A DNA stretch of 64,000 bases from Mesorhizobium hawassense (GTDB lineage Bacteria; Pseudomonadota; Alphaproteobacteria; Rhizobiales; Rhizobiaceae), in the NCBI RefSeq assembly GCF_003289945.1, contig NZ_QMBP01000012.1, positions 124,001 to 188,000 of the forward strand, given 5' to 3'. Position 1 is the first letter of the stretch, and the number at the start of each line of letters is the position of its first letter. Positions 8,315 to 18,294 of the stretch are shown piece after piece. The notes under the pieces are model-generated. The model was not told the DNA's origin, did no database searches, and saw nothing but the letters and a program-made list of their open reading frames with translations. The position numbers and the translations under genes are program-made.

Positions 8315-9136
8315 ATGCCCGGATTTTCTCGCCTCGCGGCTGCGGCGATCGGCATTATCGCCGCCTGCCTCATCGCCCGCCCCGTCATCGCCGCGACGTC
8401 CGCTGAGCTGTATCAAGCGCAGGCCATCGTCACCGGCACCGGCGAGGTGAACCGGCAGATCGGCTTTCGCGAATGCCTGGACAAGGTGCTGGTCAAGGTC
8501 TCGGGCGACCAGCGCCTGACGCAGAAGCCGGAGATACTGGCGCTGCGCGACAAGGCCGGCCATTTCGTTCAATCCTTCCGCTATCATGATCGGCTGGAAG
8601 GCATCCCGGTCCACGACGAGCAGGGCACGCATGACCGGCCGCACGATTTGACCTGCCTCTACAAGCCGGCCGTGGTCAACAAGCTCCTCGCGCAGCTAGG
8701 CAGCAGGCCATGGCTCGGCGAACGGCCACTGATCGCCGTCTTCATGGGTGCCGAGCAAGGCGCGCGGCATTTCGTACTGACGTCCGACGAAGCACGCGGC
8801 GATGCGATGCGGGAATCCTTTGCCAACGCTGCCGGCCCACTGCTGATGCGCGTCAGCTTTCCCAAGACCGAGGAGCTTGGCGGGCTCGACGAGAAGGCGC
8901 TCATGGCGGCCAATATGGCAAGGCTTGACCAACTCGCGAGGAAGACGGGAGCGGCCCGGGCGCTCGCCGGCAGCATCGTGTGGAGCGACAAGGAGCTCGG
9001 CTGGATCGCCGACTGGCGGCTGGCGGATCGCGGCAAGACCTATCGCTGGCAGGTGCGCGGCGTCAGCTTCGACGAGGCGTTTCGGGTGGCGATAAGGGGC
9101 GCTGCGCAGATCCTGTCGGGGCACGGGCAGCCGTGA
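8315..9136 (+). CDS. DUF2066 domain secreted protein
   Basis: A 273-residue protein with an N-terminal signal peptide (about 1-27, ending ARPVIAAT) followed by a DUF2066-like domain (YQAQAIVTGTGEVNR, then CLDKVLVKVSGDQRL, and a late WSDKELGWIADWRL segment). The family is periplasmic and uncharacterised. The ATG at 8315 is chosen because it opens the signal peptide; the frame is open far upstream only because it runs antisense to other genes. It precedes hemB by about 260 bases containing a repeat. Confidence 0.78.
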   Translation: MPGFSRLAAAAIGIIAACLIARPVIAATSAELYQAQAIVTGTGEVNRQIGFRECLDKVLVKVSGDQRLTQKPEILALRDKAGHFVQSFRYHDRLEGIPVHDEQGTHDRPHDLTCLYKPAVVNKLLAQLGSRPWLGERPLIAVFMGAEQGARHFVLTSDEARGDAMRESFANAAGPLLMRVSFPKTEELGGLDEKALMAANMARLDQLARKTGAARALAGSIVWSDKELGWIADWRLADRGKTYRWQVRGVSFDEAFRVAIRGAAQILSGHGQP

Positions 9137-9144
9137 GAGCATTT

Positions 9145-9313
9145 CCTCGCCCCCATGAAATGGGGGAGAGGTGGCTCGGCGAAGCCGCGACGGAGAGGGG
9201 GAGCGCCGGTCCCGTCGGCAAAAGCGCCTCGTATTGTATGACTTTCCACCCTACGAAGCCCCCTCTCCGTCCGCTGCGCGGACACCTCTCCCCCGCCTTT
9301 GGCGGGGGCGAGG
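9145..9313. repeat. GC-rich inverted repeat cluster
   Basis: CCTCGCCCCC followed by a GGGGGAGAGGTGGCT block at the left is mirrored by ACACCTCTCCCCC and GGGGGCGAGG at the right, so the whole segment can fold on itself with smaller hairpins inside. It fills the gap between the DUF2066 gene and hemB and looks like a dispersed rhizobial intergenic element. Confidence 0.65.
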
Positions 9314-9399
9314 AACTAGGGCTCCAGCTGGCACAATCGTGTCGCATTGGTCAGCGGCAACGGCGCGTGGTAAAAGCCGGCCAAAAGAGAGTTGCGGCC

Positions 9400-10431
<1,032 letters not shown>

Positions 10432-10437
10432 CCGACA

Positions 10438-11385
10438 TTGCTGCGGGGGCTGGGCAAGCGTTTCAGGTCGTTGTTTGTCCCCGAGCCACGCGGCGACACC
10501 GAGACGACCGGCTATCACGCTTATGTCACGCTCTATGACTGGATCGTGCCGAGTTCCAAGCTCTCCAGCGCCATCGGGCGGCTGTCGGAAAAAGACAAAT
10601 CCGCGCTCGATGCGGCATGGGCCGAGTTGGAAAGCGGCTTGGCCGCCTGGAAGACGAAACACCAGATCCTGGCATCAGAAATCGCCGTGGAAATCCGTAA
10701 AAGCCTATCGGCGCCGGACTTCTCCGATACGGTGGTTTGCGTCCTCGTCGACCAGTCCGGTTCGATGCGCGGACAGAAGATGCTTTATGCGGCTGCTTCC
10801 GTCGACATTGCGCAAGAGTTCCTGAGGTTTCTCGGCACAAGCGTCGAAGTCCTGGGCTTCACCACCCGCGCCTGGCAGGGCGGGCAATCCCGAAACACCT
10901 GGGATGCGGATCGCCGACCCAAGAACCCGGGCCGACTAAACGACTTGCTGCATATCATCTACCGGGATGCCAACGATATGCGTCAAAGCAGTCTTGGCCA
11001 TTCCCTCAAGCCGATGTTGCGGCCGGACCTGCTCAAGGAGAACATCGACGGAGAAGCCATCGAGTGGGCCGCAGGGCGGCTAAGGCAACGTCCTGAAGCC
11101 CGCAAAATTCTGCTTGTCGTGTCCGATGGGGCGCCGGTTGACGACTCCACGCTTCATGCCAATGGCCAGCGCTATCTGCACGATCACCTCTTGGAGATGG
11201 TTCGGCAATTGGAAACGGCCGGCGACGTGGAGTTGCTGGCGATCGGCTTGGCCTTTGAGGTCGACAGCTACTACCGCGTTTCAACGAACTGCGAGGCGCC
11301 GGATGAGCTCGGAAAGGCCATGTTGGTGGCATTGCAGCGCCAGCTTGTCGCCGGCCGGCGCATGTCTGCCGAAAACAGGGGCTGA
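10438..11385 (+). CDS. CobT-like VWA domain protein
   Basis: A 315-residue protein whose C-terminal two-thirds is a von Willebrand A domain with the MIDAS motif DQSGSM at 105-110. It resembles the C-terminal region of CobT, the large VWA subunit of aerobic cobaltochelatase, but lacks the long acidic middle of true CobT. It starts with TTG 6 bases after the hemB stop, so it is probably co-transcribed and translationally coupled. A role linked to tetrapyrrole metal insertion is an inference from this position and the resemblance. No MoxR-type AAA+ partner is adjacent. Confidence 0.7.
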   Translation: MLRGLGKRFRSLFVPEPRGDTETTGYHAYVTLYDWIVPSSKLSSAIGRLSEKDKSALDAAWAELESGLAAWKTKHQILASEIAVEIRKSLSAPDFSDTVVCVLVDQSGSMRGQKMLYAAASVDIAQEFLRFLGTSVEVLGFTTRAWQGGQSRNTWDADRRPKNPGRLNDLLHIIYRDANDMRQSSLGHSLKPMLRPDLLKENIDGEAIEWAAGRLRQRPEARKILLVVSDGAPVDDSTLHANGQRYLHDHLLEMVRQLETAGDVELLAIGLAFEVDSYYRVSTNCEAPDELGKAMLVALQRQLVAGRRMSAENRG

Positions 11386-11534
11386 CGTGTTTGACGTTGG
11401 CCGATGTCAACCACATCGTCGTATCGAGCCACCTGATCAGCCTTTAGCGCCGATCGGGATTCTCAGATTACCGCTTGCACAACGCAATCAGTTAAGGTAC
11501 TCCAAGACCACTTGCAAATCACAATCGGTTCAGG

Positions 11535-12188
11535 GTGAAATCTGTGTCCAAGCTCCGTGTTAATTGTTTTACGATCTCGCTCGACGGCTACGGCGCCGGC
11601 CCCGACCAGAGCCTCAACAACCCGCTCGGCGTGGGCGGCGAAAACCTGCACAAATGGATGATCAAAACCCGCTCCTTCCATCAAATGATCGGCAAGGAAG
11701 GCGGAACGACGGATACCGATGACGAGTTTGCCGTGCGCAGCTTCGAGAATGTCGGCGCCTGGATCCTCGGCCGCAACATGTTCGCGCCGAGCCGCGGCGA
11801 ATGGCCGGACGACAGCTGGAAAGGCTGGTGGGGCCCCAACCCGCCTTATCACGTGCCGACCTTCGTGCTGACGAACCACAAGCGCGCGCCGATCGAGATG
11901 GAAGGCGGGACGACATTCTATTTCGTCACCGACGGTATCCGTTCGGCGCTTGAACAGGCGAAGGCGGCGGCCAACGGCAATGATGTACGCGTCGGCGGCG
12001 GCGTTTCGACCGTGCGGCAGTATCTCGAGGAGAGCTTGATCCACGAGATGCATCTGGCGATCTCGCCGGTGCTACTCGGTTCCGGCGAGAATCTCTTCGC
12101 CGGCCTCGACATGGTGAAGCTCGGCTATCGCTGCACAGAGCAAGTGGCGACGGCGAACGCCTTGCATGTGACGATCGGGCGGGTGTAG
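11535..12188 (+). CDS. Dihydrofolate reductase / RibD C-terminal family protein
   Basis: A 217-residue protein with the DHFR-like RibD_C fold: a SLDGYGAGPD segment near 14-23, an ILGRNMF segment, PTFVLTNHKR, and a late VGGGVSTVRQYLEESLIHE block followed by SPVLLGSGENLF. Such stand-alone proteins are NADPH-dependent reductases of unknown substrate. The start is a GTG at 11535; a second GTG three codons on is possible. It stands alone, followed by a hairpin-rich repeat. Confidence 0.82.
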   Translation: MKSVSKLRVNCFTISLDGYGAGPDQSLNNPLGVGGENLHKWMIKTRSFHQMIGKEGGTTDTDDEFAVRSFENVGAWILGRNMFAPSRGEWPDDSWKGWWGPNPPYHVPTFVLTNHKRAPIEMEGGTTFYFVTDGIRSALEQAKAAANGNDVRVGGGVSTVRQYLEESLIHEMHLAISPVLLGSGENLFAGLDMVKLGYRCTEQVATANALHVTIGRV

Positions 12189-12200
12189 GCGAAGTAGCAC

Positions 12201-12386
12201 TTTCTCCCCGTCACTATACGGGGAGAAATGCCCGGCAGGGCAAAGAGGGGCAGCGCTGCCGGTTGAGGTTAGCCGAAGCACCTGTGAGGCCCGGCCCGCG
12301 CGGCGAATAGGAGGCCAACCTTAGGCGCCAGCGCCGCCCCTCATCCGCCCTTCGGGCACCTTCTCCTCGTGAACGAGGAGAAGGGA
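12201..12386. repeat. GC-rich intergenic repeat with hairpins
   Basis: TTTCTCCCC and GGGGAGAAA form one hairpin at the left. CCTTCTCCTCGT and ACGAGGAGAAGG form another at the right, with CCCGGCAGGG and GCCCTTCGGGC motifs between. It separates two convergent genes and can act as a bidirectional terminator. It resembles the element at 9145-9313 in style but not in sequence. Confidence 0.6.
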
Positions 12387-12394
12387 AATATCCC

Positions 12395-13315
12395 TCAATA
12401 CTTCTCCGGCACGTAAAGATCGCGCGGCAGCACCTGGCGCTCATACTGCGGATTGAACACGCGCTCCGGCAGCGAGATCTCCTCGTGCGGAACCTCCTCG
12501 TAGGGCAATTGCCGCAGCAGGTGGTCGATGCAGTTCAGCCGCGCCCGTTTCTTGTCGTTGCCCTCGACGATGAACCAGGGCGCCTCCTTGATGTTGGTGC
12601 GGGCAAAAGTCTCTTCCTTGGCCTTGGTGTACTGCTCCCAGCGCACGCGCGACTGCAGGTCCATCGGCGACAGCTTCCACTGCTTCATCGGATCGTGGAT
12701 GCGCATGAGGAAGCGCATCTGCTGTTCCTCGTCGGTGATCGAGAACCAGTATTTGACCAGCGTGATGCCGGAGCGGACCAGCATGCGCTCGAATTCCGGC
12801 ACGTCGTGGAAGAACTCCTCGACCTGATCCCCGTTGGCGAAGCCCATCACGCGCTCGACGCCTGAGCGGTTGTACCAGGAGCGGTCGAACAGCACGATCT
12901 CGCCGCCCGCGGGCAAATGGGGCACGTAGCGCTGGAAGTACCACTGCGATTTCTCGCGCTCGGTCGGAGCCGGCAGCGCGACGACACGGGCGATGCGCGG
13001 GTTGAGGCGCTGGGTGATGCGCTTGATGACGCCGCCCTTGCCGGCCGAGTCGCGGCCCTCGAAGATCACCACCAGCTTCTTCTTGTGGTAGGCGACCCAG
13101 GACTGCAGCTTGATCAGCTCGGACTGCAGCCTGAGCAACTCGCGGAAATAGGTCATCCGCTCGATCGAAGGCGGATGCGACTTCTTGTAGATCTTGGCGA
13201 TCTCGAGCGAGAGCGCCGGCTCGGAAAGCTCCAGCTCATAGTCCTCGTCGAGCGTGTCCTCGAGTTCGGCCTCCAGCCAGTCCTTCGCCCCGGAATTCGG
13301 TTTCACTTCATTCAT
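12395..13315 (-). CDS. ppk2: Polyphosphate kinase 2
   Basis: Transfers phosphate between polyphosphate and nucleoside diphosphates (or monophosphates). It has 306 residues with a single PPK2 domain. Walker A is GRDSAGKGG at 87-95 and the Walker B/lid region is DRSWYNR at 143-149. The N-terminal about 50 residues are acidic. Single-domain PPK2 of this size is usually class I (NDP-phosphorylating), common in rhizobia. The gene is monocistronic and converges with the RibD-like gene. Confidence 0.93.
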   Translation of the reverse strand: MNEVKPNSGAKDWLEAELEDTLDEDYELELSEPALSLEIAKIYKKSHPPSIERMTYFRELLRLQSELIKLQSWVAYHKKKLVVIFEGRDSAGKGGVIKRITQRLNPRIARVVALPAPTEREKSQWYFQRYVPHLPAGGEIVLFDRSWYNRSGVERVMGFANGDQVEEFFHDVPEFERMLVRSGITLVKYWFSITDEEQQMRFLMRIHDPMKQWKLSPMDLQSRVRWEQYTKAKEETFARTNIKEAPWFIVEGNDKKRARLNCIDHLLRQLPYEEVPHEEISLPERVFNPQYERQVLPRDLYVPEKY

Positions 13316-13577
13316 CGCGCAGCTCCGCTGTCAGCCATCATCGCTTGGGAATGCTCCGGCCCCGGGCCGGACACGCAACTCCTTAAGCCGACTGAGATAC
13401 AGAGGCGCAATGACGGTTTTATTGCAAGCGCCGCCCAACGACGCTGGACCACACGATATGTGATCGACGCGTATCGATAGCGGGGCGACAGGCCGACCGA
13501 TTTGTCCTACAAATCCCCTCGCCTTTTGCCGGTGCCCCTTTCGCGGCGCCACTTCGAACACATTGCGAGGATCTGAC

Positions 13578-14621
13578 ATGGAATACCGCACCCTTGGCCG
13601 TTCCGGCCTCAAGGTTTCGTCGCTGACGCTTGGCACCATGACCTTCGGCGGCACCGGTCCGTTCGCCGCGGTCGGCAATTCCGATCTTTCGGAAGCCAAA
13701 CGCATCATCGACACCTGCATCGATGCCGGCATCAACCTGATCGACACCGCCAATGTCTATTCCAACGGCCTGTCGGAGGAAATCATCGGCGAAGCGCTTG
13801 GCGGCAAACGCAAGAACGACGTGCTGATCGCCTCGAAGGCGCGCATGCGCATCGGCAGCGGCCCAAATGACGAGGGCCTGTCACGCCATCATCTGATCCG
13901 CGAATGCGAAAAGAGCCTGAAGCGGCTCAGGACCGACGTCATCGATGTCTATTTCGTTCACCAGTGGGACGGGCAGACCCCCGTCGAGGAGACGATCGCG
14001 GCGCTCGACACCTTGGTCAACCAAGGCAAGATCCGCTACATCGGCTGCTCCAACTGGTCAGGTTGGCAGGTGATGAAGGCGCTGGCGGTCAGCGACAGCC
14101 GCCATCAGGCGCGTTTCGTCACCCAGCAAATCCACTACACGCTGGAAGCACGCGAGGCAGAGTACGAATTGCTGCCGATCTCGGTCGATCAGGGCCTCGG
14201 CGTGCTGGTCTGGAGTCCGCTGGCCGGCGGCCTGCTCTCCGGCAAATATCGTCGCGAAAGCCCGACCGCGCGGCAACTCGGCGGCTGGAAGGAACCGCCG
14301 ATCCGCGACGAGGATCGCCTCTGGCGCATCGTCGACGTGCTCACCGATATCGGCAAGGCGCGCGGCGTCTCGGGCGCCCAGGTGGCGCTTGCCTGGCTGC
14401 TCGGCCGCCCGGCCGTGAGCTCGCTGGTGATCGGCGCCCGCAACGAGACGCAGCTCAAGGACAACCTCGCCGCTGCCAGTCTTTCGCTCTCCGAGGAAGA
14501 CCGCCAGCGCCTCGATGTGGTCAGCCGGCCGCCGGCGCTCTATCCCTACTGGCACCAGCAGTTCACCGCCAGGGACCGTTTCGGGCCGGCCGACAAGGTG
14601 CTCGACCGCTCCCACGCCTAG
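13578..14621 (+). CDS. Aldo/keto reductase
   Basis: NADPH-dependent oxidoreductase of 347 residues with the AKR catalytic tetrad visible: Asp56 and Tyr61 (IDTANVYSNG), Lys87 (IASKARM) and His128 (YFVHQWDG). The ATG at 13578 is preferred since GAGG sits about 10 bases upstream and the protein then begins with the typical MEYRTLGRSGLKVS. It belongs to the potassium-channel beta / YghZ-like group of AKRs. The physiological substrate is unknown, and no pathway genes are adjacent. Confidence 0.92.
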   Translation: MEYRTLGRSGLKVSSLTLGTMTFGGTGPFAAVGNSDLSEAKRIIDTCIDAGINLIDTANVYSNGLSEEIIGEALGGKRKNDVLIASKARMRIGSGPNDEGLSRHHLIRECEKSLKRLRTDVIDVYFVHQWDGQTPVEETIAALDTLVNQGKIRYIGCSNWSGWQVMKALAVSDSRHQARFVTQQIHYTLEAREAEYELLPISVDQGLGVLVWSPLAGGLLSGKYRRESPTARQLGGWKEPPIRDEDRLWRIVDVLTDIGKARGVSGAQVALAWLLGRPAVSSLVIGARNETQLKDNLAAASLSLSEEDRQRLDVVSRPPALYPYWHQQFTARDRFGPADKVLDRSHA

Positions 14622-14622
14622 A

Positions 14623-14691
14623 GCAATTCCAGCAAAAGTGTGTGGCGGTTAAGTTCGGCGCCTTCGCCGTAACCTTCCGTCCGGAATTGCG
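14623..14691. repeat. Imperfect palindromic intergenic repeat
   Basis: Begins GCAATTCC and ends GGAATTGC, with internal complementary blocks (GGCGGTTA with TAACC; CGGCG with CGCCG). It resembles a dispersed Mesorhizobium-type repeat family also recalled by AAAAGTGTG in the 49-base repeats at 6055 and 23175. Confidence 0.6.
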
Positions 14692-14706
14692 TAAAAACAG
14701 AGAGAT

Positions 14707-14745
14707 AGGGCGACTCACCGTTTCCGTGAAACGGTGAGCCGCCCT
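14707..14745. terminator. Strong hairpin between convergent genes
   Basis: A 17-base arm starting AGGGCGACTCACC pairs with its complement across a 5-base loop (ccgtg), with one mismatch. It covers the stop codon of the GT90 gene on the minus strand. No long T run follows, so termination is inferred from position. Confidence 0.55.
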
Positions 14746-15715
14746 AGCCGGCGATGAAGCGCCAGACTTCGGGGGCTGGCTGGATCTGGCCGCTCAGCAC
14801 GAAATATTTGTAGAGGACGAGCAGCGAGATCGCCTGCTCGTCCTGCTCATTGCCAAATCTGCGGCAATAGGCATTGGCGGCAGTGGTTATCCGTGCCGCT
14901 TCGGCTGGATGCTTTTCGAAATAAGCCACCTTGTCGGCCAGGTCGGAGAAATCTTGCGCCAGCGGCACGTAGTGGACATTGGGCTCGACCTGAGCCTCGG
15001 CAAACCAGGTTTCATAGGTCGGCTCCGGCATCAGGCAGAGCGAATTGGAACTCATGATCCATTTCAGGTTCGTCGCGACGTCATTGCCTTCGAGCGAGAC
15101 GATGTAGCGGTAGCGCCGCTGCTCCTCGATGTTCAGGAACGGCTTGCGATATCCGTCCGGCGCATCGGCCCTGTGGGAACCGGCATCGCAGATCGCCAGG
15201 TCGGCTGCCTTTTCCACGAAGCGGGTGCGGATCGGATTGTTGAGGTGACCGCGCCAGACCACCATCGGGCGCTTGGCGGCGAAAGGCAGGTTGTCGGGCG
15301 GCATGTAGAAGTGGCGGAACTTGTTCAGCTTCATCAACACCCCGTTGGCGTTGCCGTCGCCGATCGGCCGGTCCTTGACGATCCTGGGCACCTCCGGAAT
15401 GCCGACGACGTCGCCGTATTCGAAATCGATCAGCAGGCCGGGATCGAAGTAGCGGGCGAATTCCTTGAGGTCGTAATAATACATGCTGGAAGAGGTCGGC
15501 AGCTTGCCGACGGCTATCGCGTCCGGACTGGGCGCGAATGAGTGTTCCAGCTTGTTATAGTAGTTCAGTCGCTCGCGGACCGTCTTGCCCGAGAACCTGG
15601 CCTGTTCGAGCCGGCCGGCCAGCCGGTCGCGGAACAGGGACTGCGGTGCACGGTCACGCGCGAAATTGCGCGCGTAGTAGAACAGCTTTGCGGCGGTTCG
15701 TGCGATTGTGGCCAT
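14744..15715 (-). CDS. Glycosyltransferase family 90 (LPS core / CAP10-type)
   Basis: A 323-residue cytoplasmic or membrane-associated glycosyltransferase resembling the LpsA/CAP10 group. The C-terminal signature is visible: RYRYIVSLEGNDVATNLKW followed by SSNSLCLMPEPTYETWF, and an earlier MVVWRGHLNNPIRTRF. These enzymes typically add xylose or glucose to lipopolysaccharide or capsule. The acceptor cannot be read from the sequence. The gene is isolated from other polysaccharide genes. Confidence 0.85.
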   Translation of the reverse strand: MATIARTAAKLFYYARNFARDRAPQSLFRDRLAGRLEQARFSGKTVRERLNYYNKLEHSFAPSPDAIAVGKLPTSSSMYYYDLKEFARYFDPGLLIDFEYGDVVGIPEVPRIVKDRPIGDGNANGVLMKLNKFRHFYMPPDNLPFAAKRPMVVWRGHLNNPIRTRFVEKAADLAICDAGSHRADAPDGYRKPFLNIEEQRRYRYIVSLEGNDVATNLKWIMSSNSLCLMPEPTYETWFAEAQVEPNVHYVPLAQDFSDLADKVAYFEKHPAEAARITTAANAYCRRFGNEQDEQAISLLVLYKYFVLSGQIQPAPEVWRFIAG

Positions 15716-15839
15716 GCGTCCGCGTGTTCAGCAAGATGATCAATGGTAGTCGGCCTTCATCCCCCTCGTCTCCTACAGCATTCTCCCGGCCATGTTGCAA
15801 GCCTGCTAATGCTGCCGATCCTACACGACGCGTTGAGCC

Positions 15840-16556
15840 TCAGGCGGCGACCACGGCAAATCCGCGTGCGCGCAGGCCGCGCCGGTCGTCATGCAGCGAT
15901 GTGACCAGGCGGTCGCGGCTGCCGGCGATGTGAGCGGAAAGAAGGCGCGCCGCTTCGTCGGCATGGCCGGCCCTGGTGGCGGCGAGGATGGCATGATGTT
16001 CGGCCCAGGCGCGGCCGAGCGCCATTTCATCCCGCACCTCCAGCCAGCGCGCCCGCGACAGCCTGGTCATCGCGTCGCGAACGGCCCTGAGCAGAAACTC
16101 GTTGCCGGAAAGCCTCGCCAGTTCGATGTGGAAATCCAGGCCGACGCGGTGCCATTCCTCGCGCGGCGTCTCCGCATCGCAGGAATCGAGCATCGCCGCG
16201 ATCACGTCGATCCCGTTGCGGTCCTCGAGTGCCGCCGTCAGGCGGACTGCTGCCACCTCGACCGCCTCGCGGTAGACGGCGATCTGCCCGAGCTCGGCAA
16301 GATTGATCGGCGCCACCGTCCAGCCGCGGCCGTCGCGGCCGATCAGCCCTTCCGTCTCCAGGCGCAGCAATGCGGCCCGCACCGGTGTGCGCGAGGCGCC
16401 GAAGCGGCCCTCGATCCAGCGCTCGGTCAGCCGCTCGCCCGGGCCGATTTCCAGGCCGAGGATCATCTCTCGGAGCTGCTTTTCGACATTTTGCATCTGC
16501 GACATTGGCGTCACGCTTTCCAAAGCCGCATTGACAGCGGCAAGTACGAGGTCCAT
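15840..16556 (-). CDS. GntR-family regulator, FCD subfamily
   Basis: A 238-residue regulator. The N-terminal winged HTH reads LTERWIEGRFGASRTPVRAA (about 45-65), and the C-terminal all-helical FCD ligand/metal domain holds the expected Asp/His positions (LDFHIEL, AEHHAIL, SAHI). It is divergent from an MFS transporter 54 bases away, and an operator-like repeat lies in the shared promoter, so it probably controls that transporter. The start is the ATG at 16554-16556; further upstream the frame runs antisense to the MFS gene. Confidence 0.88.
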   Translation of the reverse strand: MDLVLAAVNAALESVTPMSQMQNVEKQLREMILGLEIGPGERLTERWIEGRFGASRTPVRAALLRLETEGLIGRDGRGWTVAPINLAELGQIAVYREAVEVAAVRLTAALEDRNGIDVIAAMLDSCDAETPREEWHRVGLDFHIELARLSGNEFLLRAVRDAMTRLSRARWLEVRDEMALGRAWAEHHAILAATRAGHADEAARLLSAHIAGSRDRLVTSLHDDRRGLRARGFAVVAA

Positions 16557-16561
16557 GGGAG

Positions 16562-16590
16562 TACCAGCCTGGTATCCCAAATTGGTATCC
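16562..16590. promoter_or_regulatory. Candidate operator in the GntR/MFS divergent promoter
   Basis: TACCA at 16562-16566 and TGGTA at 16570-16574 form an inverted repeat with a 3-base spacer, typical of FCD-type GntR sites. TGGTATCC recurs as a direct repeat at 16570-16577 and 16583-16590. It lies between the two divergent starts. Confidence 0.5.
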
Positions 16591-16610
16591 GCAACAACCC
16601 CAGCATCGGC

Positions 16611-17870
16611 ATGCGCGACATGACGCCGAACGAATCCGGACAGAACGGCTTCAACCTCCATTGGCGGCGCAACCTTGCGGTCTGCTTCGCCGGCTCGTTC
16701 AGCACGCTGATCGCCATGACGCTGCTGTTGCCGTTCCTGCCGCTTTACGTCGAGCAGCTCGGCGCCGAGGGCCACGCGGCGATCGTGCAGTGGTCGGGCA
16801 TCGCCTATGGCGCGACCTTCCTCGCGGCGGCGCTGGTCGCGCCTTTGTGGGGGCGGCTGGGCGACCGCTACGGCCGCAAGCTGATGCTGGTGCGCGCTTC
16901 GTTTGGCATGGCGATCTGCATGTCGCTGACCGGCATGGTTCAGAGCGTCTGGCAATTGGTGCTGCTTCGGCTGCTGATCGGCTTTGCCGGCGGTTATTCG
17001 TCGGGCTCCACCATCCTGGTGGCGATGCAGACGCCGAAACAGCGTTCGGGCTGGGCGCTGGGCGTGCTGGCGGCGGGCATCACGTCGGGCTCCCTTGTCG
17101 GACCGCTGCTCGGCGGGCTGCTGCCGCCGCTGATCGGCATCCGAGCGACCTTCCTGCTTTCGGGCGCCGTCATCTTCCTGGCGTTCCTGGCGACGACTTT
17201 CCTGATCAAGGAGAACCCGCCGGCGCCCAAGCCTGCCACGACGGCGAAGACCAAAAGCGGCTGGTCGCAGATCCCCGACAAACGGCCGATCGTCGCCATG
17301 CTGGCCACCGGCATGCTGCTCGCCTTCGCCACCATGTCGATCGAGCCGATCATCACTGTCTATGTGCAGCAGCTCATCGAGGACCAGAGCAAGGTGACCA
17401 TGGTCGCCGGCGTCGTCATGTCGGCGACGGCGCTCGGCACCATCCTGTCCTCATCCTGGCTGGGAAAGCTCGCCGATCGTGTCGGCCACTGGAACGTCGT
17501 GGTCGACGCGCTTGCCGTCTCGGCGCTGCTGCTCGTCCCGCAGGCCTTCGTCACCAATGGCTGGCAGCTGATCGGCCTGCGCTTCCTGATGGGGCTGGCG
17601 CTGGGCGGCCTGCTGCCCTGCATCACCAGCGTCATCCGCCACAACATCCCTGACGGAATCGGCGGCAATGTGCTTGGACTGGCCATCTCGGCGCAATATG
17701 TCGGCCAGGTCGCGGGGCCGCTGTCGGGCGGCTTCGTCGGCGGGCATTTCGGCATGCGCTCGGTGTTTTTGGGCACGGCGGTGCTGATGGCGCTGGGCGC
17801 GGTCTACAACTGGATTGTCCAGTCGCGCCGGACGCGGCATATGCTGCTCGAGGCCGGCGAATCCCCGTAG
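16611..17870 (+). CDS. MFS transporter, DHA1 (drug efflux) type
   Basis: A 419-residue inner-membrane transporter with twelve hydrophobic segments and the MFS loop motif GRLGDRYGRKLML after TM2. A second weaker copy (GKLADRVGHWN) marks the second half. A PETL-like GGYSSGSTIL follows. Closest in feel to bacterial multidrug efflux pumps. Two ATGs (16611 and 16620) are possible and neither has a strong ribosome-binding site. Probably regulated by the divergent GntR protein. The substrate is unknown. Confidence 0.87.
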   Translation: MRDMTPNESGQNGFNLHWRRNLAVCFAGSFSTLIAMTLLLPFLPLYVEQLGAEGHAAIVQWSGIAYGATFLAAALVAPLWGRLGDRYGRKLMLVRASFGMAICMSLTGMVQSVWQLVLLRLLIGFAGGYSSGSTILVAMQTPKQRSGWALGVLAAGITSGSLVGPLLGGLLPPLIGIRATFLLSGAVIFLAFLATTFLIKENPPAPKPATTAKTKSGWSQIPDKRPIVAMLATGMLLAFATMSIEPIITVYVQQLIEDQSKVTMVAGVVMSATALGTILSSSWLGKLADRVGHWNVVVDALAVSALLLVPQAFVTNGWQLIGLRFLMGLALGGLLPCITSVIRHNIPDGIGGNVLGLAISAQYVGQVAGPLSGGFVGGHFGMRSVFLGTAVLMALGAVYNWIVQSRRTRHMLLEAGESP

Positions 17871-17905
17871 GATCGTCGGTCAAACCAAAGCACGGAGCAT
17901 TCCGC

Positions 17906-18280
17906 ATGAGCCTCGCCACACAATCGTCGAACGGCAGCAGCCGACTTCACGTGCTGGCGGGCGGGCTCGTCGGCGCGGCGGGCGTGGCGATGTCGGCGGC
18001 GGCCGCGCATCGCGGCGGCGCCTTCACCGGCACGGCGGCCAATTTCCTCCTGATGCACGCCTCGGTATTCCTCGCTATCGGCCTTACCGGCGGCAACCGC
18101 TGCCTCAGGATCGCCAGCTTCGTGCTGCTTGCCGGCCTGCTCCTGTTCTGCGGCGATCTGCTCGCACGCGACTTTCTCGGCTCGCGGCTGTTTCCGATGT
18201 CGGCGCCGATCGGCGGCACCCTTTTGATCGCCGGCTGGGTGGCGATCGCCGTTTCGGCGCTCTGGCGAGCTCGGCCCTAG
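17906..18280 (+). CDS. DUF423 family small membrane protein
   Basis: A 124-residue membrane protein with four hydrophobic helices and the DUF423 pattern (GLVGAAGVAMSAAAAH near 20-35, then LMHASVFLAIGL and a late SAPIGGTLLIAGW). The family is conserved in bacteria and has no known function. It lies 35 bases after the MFS stop and could be in the same transcript. Confidence 0.85.
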   Translation: MSLATQSSNGSSRLHVLAGGLVGAAGVAMSAAAAHRGGAFTGTAANFLLMHASVFLAIGLTGGNRCLRIASFVLLAGLLLFCGDLLARDFLGSRLFPMSAPIGGTLLIAGWVAIAVSALWRARP

Positions 18281-18294
18281 ATCATTTTCGGCGA

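Noticed and set aside
6662..9136. An 824-codon rightward open frame
   Set aside because: Only its last 273 codons (from 8315) look like protein; the rest is antisense to the hydrolase and methyltransferase genes.
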